A stretch of DNA of 5,362 nucleotides from an uncultured Oscillibacter sp. Its GTDB lineage: Bacteria; Bacillota; Clostridia; Oscillospirales; Oscillospiraceae. The notes under the pieces are model-generated. The model was not told where the DNA came from. It was given only the letters and a program-made list of their open reading frames with translations, and did not search any database. Position 1 is the stretch's first letter, and every line of letters starts with the position of its first letter. The position numbers and the translations under genes are program-made. This document shows, piece by piece, positions 1-5,254 of this stretch. The stretch lies in NCBI GenBank assembly GCA_900544105.1, contig UQUC01000106.1:1-5362 (forward strand), written 5' to 3'.

Positions 1-1733
1 TTCTCATCAAGGCAGGGACGGTGCAAAATCTGACCTTCTGGAACAAGCGTCAGGGCGCGCTTATTATCAACAAGCTGGACGCTGTGACGAAGAAGCCGCT
101 GGCGGGAGTCACCTTCAAGATCACTACGGCTACCGGCGAGTTCGTCCCCGACGAAAACGGGAAAATCAGCTCCAACGGTCTGTACTATACCGATAAAAAC
201 GGGCAGATCATTCTCAAGGGCGTCACCGGTACGCTGGTGGTAACGGAGGAAAAATCCATCGACGGTTACACCATCGACGAAAATACCCGCACCCAAACCG
301 TTGTAGTCAACCCCGACGATACGCAGTCCTTGTATTTTTACAACGCCCCCATTGGCGGCGTGGAGTTTATCAAGGTCAATGCGGCGGACGAAACTCAGCG
401 CATCCCCAACACCACCTTCGAGATCCGCCGTGTCAGCGATGGCGGACTGGTGGGCACCGTCACCACCGGGCCGGATGGCCGCGTGTATGTGCCCTTGGCA
501 AGTGACAGCTATTACGCCGTGGAGACTGAGGCAGGCAAGGGATACCAGCTTGATAACACGCCCATTTATTTTACCGTGGAGGATGGCAAGACCACGGCCA
601 AGACGGTGACCAACAAGGCTATCTCCGGCATCCTGCTCCACAAGGTCAATGCCATCACCGGCGAGGGCATCCCCGGCGTGTCCTTCATCCTCTATGACAG
701 CGGCAACGATCCCATCGCGCAGGAAACCAGCGATGACCGGGGCTATGTCCGGTTTGAGGGGCTGGAAGATGGCCGCTACTATCTGCGTGAATTGGAAAAT
801 GAGGGCTACATCCCCGACACGCAGAAAAAGACCGTGTATGTAAAGTCTGGTGAAACCACGGAAATCGAGTGGCAGAATACCCCCATCACCGGCCAGATCC
901 AAGTGACAAAGGTCAGCGCCGACTACAACGCCATGAATGGCTGGCCTGCCGGGACGCCCATCCCCAACACCGTCTTTGAGATCTACAACGCCCGCACCAA
1001 CCGTCTGGTGGATACCATCAAGACGGATAAAAACGGCTTGGCGGTCAGTAAGCCCCTGCCTTTGGCGCGGTACAAGATCGTAGAATCCAAGGCGGCGGAA
1101 TTTTACGGGCTGGATAAGACACCCATTGAGGTGGAGATTGAACACGCCGGTCAGATCGTTAAGGCGAGCATGACCAATAAGAGCCTGTACACGAATGTGT
1201 CGATTAAGAAAACCGGCTACGTGGAGGTCATGCCGGGGCAGCTTGTCCGCTACAACTTCACCGGTATTGCCAACAATTCCACCACGGCGCTGGAGTCTTT
1301 TTATTGGAGAGACACTTTGCCCGTCAAGGCGGTTCGTCTCCAGACCATTTACACCGGCACATGGAATACCCCTGGAAACTATAAGATCGTGTACCGCACA
1401 AATCTCAGCGGCGATACCTGGCGCACGCTGGCGGATAACCTGAGCACATCCAAAAACTATGTGCTGGACGCTTCGCCCGCGGCACTGGGACTTGCCGCCA
1501 ATGAGTATGTGACGGAGTTTATGGCTGCGTTCGGCATCGTACCTTCAAACTTTCGTCAGGTGGAGGCCCCCCGCGTGGACTGCAAGGCACTTGCCAAGCT
1601 CACCGGCGGTACGCAGTTCGTCAACACGTCGGACGCGGGCGGCGTCTACAACGGGCAGTGGATCATGGCCACCTCCCGCTGGGTCACCCGAGTCTATGCC
1701 CCCAGCAAGCCCCTGCCCCGCACCGGTTATTAA
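1..1733 (+). CDS. SpaA-like multi-CnaB surface protein, 5' truncated
   Basis: The frame is open to the left edge (first whole codon at base 3), so the gene starts outside the window; the GTG at 21 is internal, because residues before it (LIKAGT) continue a CnaB strand. Numbering from that GTG gives 570 residues. Residues 6-8 (FWN) look like the closing strand of an earlier repeat. Four CnaB-type domains follow (about 12-110, 111-200, 201-288, 289-388). Each has a candidate isopeptide triad: Lys18/Glu76 or 77/Asn108, Lys118/Glu168/Asn198, Lys208/Glu257/Asn286, Lys297/Glu355/Asn386. Residues 389-560 form a different beta-rich domain (VSIKKTGYVEVMPGQLV, then FYWRDTLP). The protein ends in LPRTGY-stop, an LPxTG motif without the usual hydrophobic segment and basic tail. 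The family comprises cell-surface adhesins and sortase pilins; next to conjugation genes the likely role is mating contact (inference). No sortase is visible here. Confidence 0.88.
   Translation, partial: LIKAGTVQNLTFWNKRQGALIINKLDAVTKKPLAGVTFKITTATGEFVPDENGKISSNGLYYTDKNGQIILKGVTGTLVVTEEKSIDGYTIDENTRTQTVVVNPDDTQSLYFYNAPIGGVEFIKVNAADETQRIPNTTFEIRRVSDGGLVGTVTTGPDGRVYVPLASDSYYAVETEAGKGYQLDNTPIYFTVEDGKTTAKTVTNKAISGILLHKVNAITGEGIPGVSFILYDSGNDPIAQETSDDRGYVRFEGLEDGRYYLRELENEGYIPDTQKKTVYVKSGETTEIEWQNTPITGQIQVTKVSADYNAMNGWPAGTPIPNTVFEIYNARTNRLVDTIKTDKNGLAVSKPLPLARYKIVESKAAEFYGLDKTPIEVEIEHAGQIVKASMTNKSLYTNVSIKKTGYVEVMPGQLVRYNFTGIANNSTTALESFYWRDTLPVKAVRLQTIYTGTWNTPGNYKIVYRTNLSGDTWRTLADNLSTSKNYVLDASPAALGLAANEYVTEFMAAFGIVPSNFRQVEAPRVDCKALAKLTGGTQFVNTSDAGGVYNGQWIMATSRWVTRVYAPSKPLPRTGY
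54..1181 (+). repeat. Four tandem CnaB domain repeats (protein level)
   Basis: Four diverged protein repeats of about 88-100 residues. Each opens with a strand of the type 'I-x-K-V/L-N/D', followed by 'I/L-P/A-N/G-x-x-F-x-I', an 'E-x-x-x-G-Y' segment near two thirds of its length, and a closing strand that ends in Asn (FYN, VTN, WQN, MTN). The closing asparagines are at residues 108, 198, 286 and 386 from the GTG at 21. The repeats are too diverged in DNA to suggest recent duplication. Confidence 0.8.
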
Positions 1734-1747
1734 GAGCTAACAACAAC

Positions 1748-1775
1748 GGATGCCGCTCCGCAAGGGGCGGCGTCC
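1748..1775 (+). promoter_or_regulatory. GNRA-capped hairpin upstream of the small membrane protein gene
   Basis: Bases 1748-1759 pair with 1764-1775 to give a 12-bp stem (two G-T wobbles) closed by a GCAA tetraloop. It lies 15 bases after the surface-protein stop and 7 bases before the next Shine-Dalgarno sequence. No T-tract follows, so it is not a typical intrinsic terminator. An RNA-stabilising or processing element between cistrons is a better guess (inference). Confidence 0.5.
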
Positions 1776-1782
1776 CCAAATT

Positions 1783-1789
1783 AAGGAGG
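1783..1789 (+). promoter_or_regulatory. Ribosome binding site deciding a TTG start
   Basis: AAGGAGG ends 8 bases before the TTG at 1798. It sits inside the longer open frame that begins with the ATG at 1750, so it argues against that ATG and for the TTG. Confidence 0.8.
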
Positions 1790-1797
1790 TTGAGATC

Positions 1798-2133
1798 TTG
1801 AAACACAAAAAAATCATGATTTTGGCGTTGGCGCTCCTGCTCCTGACCGCGCTCTGCTGCACCTCCGCCCTCGCTGCGGGCGGCGATGTGGCGGGTGCTG
1901 TGGAACAGACGTGGACGGAGGCAGCCAAACAGATCAAGGCTGTGGTGGAGAAGGTGGTGTTCCCGGCGCTGGATATGATCCTCGCCATCGCGTTCTTTGT
2001 AAAGCTTGGCGGCGCGTATTTTGATTTTCGTCAGCGAGGTCAATTTGAATGGACCGGTCCCGCTATCCTCTTTGCCTGCCTCATCTTCACCCTGACGGCC
2101 CCGAAATACATTTGGAGCATTATTGGCATCTAA
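1798..2133 (+). CDS. Small pilin-like membrane protein (DUF3852-like, VirB2/TrbC-type architecture)
   Basis: 111 residues from a TTG placed 8 bases after a perfect AAGGAGG. The ATG at 1750 in the same frame would add 16 charged residues in front of the signal peptide, lacks a ribosome site and lies in a hairpin, so I reject it. Residues 1-26 form a signal peptide: a KHKK basic start, a leucine/alanine-rich core, and a likely signal peptidase I site at ALA|AGG. The mature part of about 85 residues has a short amphipathic stretch (30-52), a hydrophobic segment (about 53-75), a short polar loop (RQRGQFEWTG, 78-87) and a second hydrophobic segment (about 88-110) containing FTLTAPKYIW. From memory this resembles the DUF3852 family found in Firmicutes conjugative elements. 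Signal peptide plus two helices with a short loop is also the layout of VirB2/TrbC pilins. Its place just before a TrbL/VirB6-like gene fits a transfer-channel role, but the pilin function is inferred. Confidence 0.8.
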   Translation: MKHKKIMILALALLLLTALCCTSALAAGGDVAGAVEQTWTEAAKQIKAVVEKVVFPALDMILAIAFFVKLGGAYFDFRQRGQFEWTGPAILFACLIFTLTAPKYIWSIIGI

Positions 2134-2181
2134 CCTCTCCACCAATCTCAACGTGAACACTATTAAACAAACTTCCATAAC

Positions 2182-2211
2182 AAGGCCGTCGTCCATCCGG
2201 ACGGCGGCTTT
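2182..2211 (+). terminator. Terminator/attenuator-like hairpin between the pilin-like gene and the TrbL-like gene
   Basis: Bases 2182-2194 pair with 2199-2211 in a 13-bp, GC-rich stem (two G-T wobbles) with a 4-base loop ATCC. The A-A at the left foot pairs with T-T, and the downstream run CTACATTT is only moderately T-rich, so termination would be partial. It begins 48 bases after the upstream stop and ends about 10 bases before the next Shine-Dalgarno sequence. Partial termination or 3'-end protection would yield more of the upstream small protein than of the channel protein (inference). Confidence 0.55.
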
Positions 2212-2221
2212 CTACATTTCG

Positions 2222-2229
2222 AGGAGGTG
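2222..2229 (+). promoter_or_regulatory. Ribosome binding site upstream of the TrbL-like gene
   Basis: AGGAGGTG is a strong Shine-Dalgarno sequence, but no ATG, GTG or TTG in the TrbL-like frame lies at normal distance. The nearest in-frame candidates are ATA at 2237 (9 bases after GGAGG) and ATT at 2243. The first conventional in-frame start is the GTG at 2267, about 40 bases away. A GTG at 2227 overlaps the site itself and is in another frame. Confidence 0.7.
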
Positions 2230-2266
2230 ACCAGAAATATTTATTTGGGACTTTGTTGCCGCGACA

Positions 2267-3133
2267 GTGCTGGATCAGTTGGTAGATTGGTTCTACGGGC
2301 AGATCGTGGGCTTTCTCGGCAACTTCTTTGCCCTCATGGGCAATATGGGCGTGGAGCTGTTCGAGCTGGAATGGGTCAGCGCCATCATTTTATTCTTCTC
2401 CCGCCTTGCGTGGGCGCTGTTTACCGTCAGCGTGGTGGTCTGCGCCTTTGAATGCGGTATCGAATACTCCACCGGCAGGGGTAATTTGCAGCAGTGCGGG
2501 ATGAACATCATCAAGGGCTTTCTGGCGGTGAGCCTGTTCACCGTCGTCCCCGTCCGGCTCTATGCCTTATCGGTGTCGCTGCAGGGAACCTTTTCTGCGG
2601 GACTCACCGGCTATGGCCGGAGCATTGGTGAGGTGGGACAGGACATCATCACGGAGCTCAATGAGATCCAGACGCTTACGGACGTGGTGAACAGCTCCCA
2701 CTTCGGCCTTGGCATCATCACCAGCCCCATTATGCTCCTTTTTTGCGTGATACTTATGGGCTACGCGGTGCTGAAGGTGTTTTTCGCAAACTTAAAGAGA
2801 GGCGGCATTTTGTTGATTCAAATTGCAGTCGGCTCCCTCTATATGTTCAGCGTCCCACGGGGCTATCTGGACGGATTCATGGGCTGGATGCGGCAGGTCA
2901 TCGGCTTGTGCCTGACCGCCTTTCTCCAGTCCACCATCCTCATTGCGGGACTCATGGTGTTCAAGGACCACGCGCTGATGGGCGTGGGGCTTATGCTCTC
3001 GGCGGGAGAGGTGCCCCGTATCGCCGGCAGCTTTGGCTTGGACACCACAACAAAGGCCAATATTACGAGCGCCGTTTATACGGCGCAGGCTGCCGTCAAC
3101 ACCACCCGAACCATCGCCGCGGCGATCAGATGA
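2267..3133 (+). CDS. TrbL/VirB6-like conjugal transfer membrane protein
   Basis: 288 residues from the GTG at 2267, the first conventional start. The real start is probably upstream, because in-frame codons 2243-2266 read IWDFVAAT and continue smoothly into VLDQLVDWFYG, and the good ribosome site is at 2222-2229. Hydrophobic segments lie at about 37-62, 82-105, 146-175, 177-197 and 209-233. A soluble loop (106-145) separates the second and third, and the alanine/threonine-rich C-terminus after residue 245 is non-membrane. Size, membrane layout and operon position fit the TrbL/VirB6-like inner-membrane channel components of Gram-positive conjugative elements; residues such as FECGIEY and LSVSLQGTFSAGLTGYG look familiar from that group (recall, not a search). 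It would sit in the membrane and help form the DNA transfer channel. The stop at 3131-3133 is 12 bases before the methyltransferase start, so the two are probably cotranscribed. Confidence 0.85.
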   Translation: MLDQLVDWFYGQIVGFLGNFFALMGNMGVELFELEWVSAIILFFSRLAWALFTVSVVVCAFECGIEYSTGRGNLQQCGMNIIKGFLAVSLFTVVPVRLYALSVSLQGTFSAGLTGYGRSIGEVGQDIITELNEIQTLTDVVNSSHFGLGIITSPIMLLFCVILMGYAVLKVFFANLKRGGILLIQIAVGSLYMFSVPRGYLDGFMGWMRQVIGLCLTAFLQSTILIAGLMVFKDHALMGVGLMLSAGEVPRIAGSFGLDTTTKANITSAVYTAQAAVNTTRTIAAAIR

Positions 3134-3145
3134 AAGGGTGATGAT

Positions 3146-3847
3146 ATGACCTGGTTAACACAAATCACCATGGGCAGCCTGTTCGACGGTATCGGCGGAT
3201 TCCCTTTGGCTGCGATCCGCAACGGCATCACGCCGGTATGGGCGTCGGAGATCGAAGCATTTCCCATTGAGGTGACAAAGCTACGCTTTCCCGGCATGAT
3301 CCATGTAGGTGACATCACTAAGCTGCGTGGCGCGGAGCTGCCGCCTGTGGACATCATCTGCGGGGGCAGCCCGTGTCAAGATCTCTCCGTTGCTGGCGCA
3401 AGGGCAGGTCTTGTCGGCGCGCGTTCTGGCCTCTTTATGGAGCAGATGCGCATTGTGCGTGAAATGCGGTTGGCAGAGAAAGCCCGTGGCCGGGAGAGCG
3501 TCAACATACGGCCGCGCTGGATGTGTTGGGAGAACGTGCCGGGGGCCTTTTCAAGCGGAAAACCGAAGTATGAGGACTTTCGGATCGTGCTGGAGGAGAT
3601 CGTGCGGGTCTGCTTTCCCAACGAGCTTATCCCAGGCCCCTATCCTTACGGATGGCCCGATGTCGGTGATCTCACGGCAGGCGATATGTTTTCTATTGCG
3701 TGGCGCTGTCTGGACGCGCAATTGTGTGGCGTCGCGCAGCGTCGCAAGCGCATCTTTCTCCTTGCTGACTTTGCCGGGCCGCTCGCGCCCCAGCTTTTAT
3801 TTGATGTATTTGACGAAACGGAAAACAGTGAGAAGGAGGTCTCATAG
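3146..3847 (+). CDS. Cytosine-C5 DNA methyltransferase, catalytic part (motifs I-VIII)
   Basis: 233 residues from the ATG at 3146, preceded by AAAGGG with 7-base spacing. It transfers a methyl group from S-adenosylmethionine to cytosine C5. Visible motifs, in canonical order: motif I, SLFDGIGGFPLAA (11-23, AdoMet binding); motif II, ASEIEAFPIEV (33-43); motif III, GDIT (55-58); motif IV, GGSPCQDLSVAG (73-84) with catalytic Cys77 encoded at 3374-3376; motif VI, WENVPGAFS (128-136) with Glu129; motif VIII, GVAQRRKRIFLLADF (195-209). The chain ends at TAG 3845-3847 soon after motif VIII, so the target-recognition region and motifs IX-X are absent; they are encoded by the next gene in the same frame. 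A single-chain enzyme needs all these parts, so this product probably works only with the next one. Two-subunit C5 enzymes such as M.AquI and M.EcoHK31I are established precedents. No restriction nuclease is seen nearby, so it may be an orphan enzyme. Confidence 0.9.
   Translation: MTWLTQITMGSLFDGIGGFPLAAIRNGITPVWASEIEAFPIEVTKLRFPGMIHVGDITKLRGAELPPVDIICGGSPCQDLSVAGARAGLVGARSGLFMEQMRIVREMRLAEKARGRESVNIRPRWMCWENVPGAFSSGKPKYEDFRIVLEEIVRVCFPNELIPGPYPYGWPDVGDLTAGDMFSIAWRCLDAQLCGVAQRRKRIFLLADFAGPLAPQLLFDVFDETENSEKEVS
3833..3840 (+). promoter_or_regulatory. Perfect internal ribosome binding site for the second methyltransferase cistron
   Basis: AAGGAGGT lies within the last codons of the catalytic subunit gene (E-K-E-V-S), with 8 bases between GGAGG and the ATG at 3848. 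The upstream stop TAG (3845-3847) directly abuts that ATG. Such a consensus site is unexpected if the TAG were a random nonsense mutation, and it suggests coupled translation of two real cistrons. Confidence 0.85.
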
Positions 3848-5254
3848 ATGTACCGATTCGATACGACCGGGCAGATGACGATGCTTGATTTAGACACGGC
3901 TGAAAGGGGCGGAGCTCCGCCCAAGCGCAGATCGGGCAAGCCGGACCCCGAACTGGTTTCGATCCCGTATTTCCACTTGGATCTGCTGTCCTCTCCCGTG
4001 GATCTCTTCGGACAGCGTCATTGGGAGTTCCGATCTCCATGGCGGGAAGGCAAGCGGCCCCTCAATACCGGGGCCGCGCCCCGCCGCCCGATCCGCGTCT
4101 CACTGTCCGGCATACTGGAGGCGTACCCAGCCCTAAAATATTATCTATCGAAAACAGCCTGTCTGGGCATCCTGCGCCGCGCCTTTGAGCGCGGCAAGGA
4201 GTTGCCGAAGATGCTGGCGCGTGCGCTGAAGATCCAAGCGGGGCTCATAAAGCCGGACAGCCAACCCACTGACCTAAAGGCATTTCATGTGAACCAGCGC
4301 AACGAGGGCATTGACCTGAACGGCGTGTCAGGCGCGTTGATGGCAACCACCAATATGCAGATGCAGACCTTTGTAACACAGCCAAATGGAGCCGCGGAGG
4401 GCTTTGACGGCTATAACGGCGTCATGGCCTTTGCCGCCAACCAGCGGGACGAGGTGCGTGACCTGCACGATGTAGCTGGCGCGCTGGGCGCACAGCCGGG
4501 GATGAAGCAGCAGACCTTTGTAGCCGGTTTTTCCGCCGGAGCAGGTGCCAGCGCAGGCGGCATTGGATACAACGAATCGGTTGCTCCAACCCTCAAGGGC
4601 AGCCCCGGCGGGAACTGTATGCCGTCTGTTTTATGCCTTAATGACCAGGGCGGCAGCGTGATGGAATGCAGCGAAAACGTGTCCGGAACCCTCCGAGCAC
4701 AGGAGCATGGACACCAACCTCTTGTTTACGAAAATCACGGCATTGACAGCCGTTACACTGGCCCCCACAAGGTAGCGCCCACCATGTCTGCCCGTTATGG
4801 CACAGGTGGTAACAATATACCTCTGGTTGAGCAGAACGCGGGTGCCAGCTGCATTGCCGGAAATATTGTAGACCGCCAGCCGCAAAACGGCGGCAACGGT
4901 CTTGGCTGTCAGGAGGATTTGGCGTACACCTTGACCGCCACAGACCGCCACGCGGTCGTAGAACTTTATCAAAAAACAGTTGGAGCATTATGCCGCGGAG
5001 ATGAAAAAGGTATCGGTAATCAATACGTCAGTCAGGATAAGTGTATCATCAACGCATCCTGTTCTGAAACACATCACCTCATTCGCCGCCTGACACCTTT
5101 GGAATGTGAACGGCTTCAGGGCTTTCCGGACGGCTGGACAGACATCCCCGGCGCGTCGGATAGTGCAAGGTACAAAGCTTTGGGCAACAGCGTGGCGATA
5201 CCCTGCGTGGAGTTTATTATGTCGCGGATCGCCGCGGCCATGCGGGTAGCATAG
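3848..5254 (+). CDS. Cytosine-C5 DNA methyltransferase, recognition part with motifs IX and X
   Basis: 468 residues from the ATG at 3848. Residues 1-85 are polar and unrecognised. Residues about 87-130 (ILEAYPALKYYLSKTACLGILRR, then ERGKELP) form a predicted helical segment that I recall from phage and conjugative-element C5 methyltransferases. Residues 146-400 consist of about seven degenerate modules of 25-40 residues, listed separately. The C-terminus carries motif IX, RRLTPLECERLQGFPDGW (413-430), and motif X, YKALGNSVAIPCVEFI (442-457), which completes the AdoMet-binding fold. There is no PCQ catalytic motif, so it cannot act alone. It would pair with the upstream product to restore a full enzyme, supplying target recognition. 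It starts directly after the upstream TAG, in the same frame, with a perfect ribosome site. Joined through the TAG, the two would make a chain of about 702 residues. The target site cannot be read from the sequence. Confidence 0.87.
   Translation: MYRFDTTGQMTMLDLDTAERGGAPPKRRSGKPDPELVSIPYFHLDLLSSPVDLFGQRHWEFRSPWREGKRPLNTGAAPRRPIRVSLSGILEAYPALKYYLSKTACLGILRRAFERGKELPKMLARALKIQAGLIKPDSQPTDLKAFHVNQRNEGIDLNGVSGALMATTNMQMQTFVTQPNGAAEGFDGYNGVMAFAANQRDEVRDLHDVAGALGAQPGMKQQTFVAGFSAGAGASAGGIGYNESVAPTLKGSPGGNCMPSVLCLNDQGGSVMECSENVSGTLRAQEHGHQPLVYENHGIDSRYTGPHKVAPTMSARYGTGGNNIPLVEQNAGASCIAGNIVDRQPQNGGNGLGCQEDLAYTLTATDRHAVVELYQKTVGALCRGDEKGIGNQYVSQDKCIINASCSETHHLIRRLTPLECERLQGFPDGWTDIPGASDSARYKALGNSVAIPCVEFIMSRIAAAMRVA
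4283..5047 (+). repeat. Seven degenerate tandem modules in the recognition region (protein level)
   Basis: Modules by residue of the second methyltransferase part: 146-176, 195-225, 237-263, 265-295, 296-328, 332-371 and 374-400. The shared pattern is a polar turn (NQRDE, GYNE, SRYTG, QNGGNG), then a strand of the type V-S/A-G/P-A/T-L/M (VSGAL, VAGAL, VAPTL, VSGTL, VAPTM, LAYTL, TVGAL), then a glycine/asparagine/glutamine-rich loop and a hydrophobic end (QTFV, IPLV, PLVY, QYV). Modules 1 and 2 are the closest pair: both are 31 residues long, start 49 residues apart, and share NQR, DL, GAL and QTFV as well as the DNA stretch CAGACCTTTGTA. Confidence 0.7.

Noticed and set aside
54..1181. CRISPR array or DNA-level tandem repeat
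   Set aside because: The periodicity exists only in the protein (CnaB domains); there are no short identical DNA repeats with unique spacers.
1750..1797. ATG at 1750 as start of the small membrane protein
   Set aside because: It lies within a hairpin stem, lacks a Shine-Dalgarno sequence, and would put charged residues before a clear signal peptide; the TTG at 1798 has a perfect ribosome site.
1684..2196. 170-residue open frame on the minus strand
   Set aside because: It runs antisense across the end of the surface-protein gene, both hairpins and the pilin-like gene, has no recognisable domain and no ribosome site, and the + strand genes explain the region better.
2227..2451. 74-residue + strand frame starting at the GTG within the ribosome site
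   Set aside because: Its start overlaps the Shine-Dalgarno sequence, and its arginine/cysteine-rich translation is an out-of-frame shadow of the TrbL-like gene.
3845..3847. TAG as a simple nonsense mutation making a pseudogene
   Set aside because: The adjoining ATG with an ideal Shine-Dalgarno sequence and intact motifs on both sides favour two functional cistrons; sequencing error or recent mutation cannot be fully excluded.
3309..3878. 189-residue + strand frame overlapping the methyltransferase
   Set aside because: Out-of-frame shadow: the canonical methyltransferase motifs are all in the other frame, and this one has arginine/serine-rich composition without domains.
3646..4040. Overlapping minus-strand frames of 97 and 115 residues
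   Set aside because: Antisense to the methyltransferase junction, low-complexity arginine/alanine/proline-rich shadows with no ribosome site.
4631..4988. Two overlapping minus-strand frames of 113 and 116 residues
   Set aside because: Two long antisense frames in the same DNA reflect the biased codon use of the modular region; neither shows a domain.
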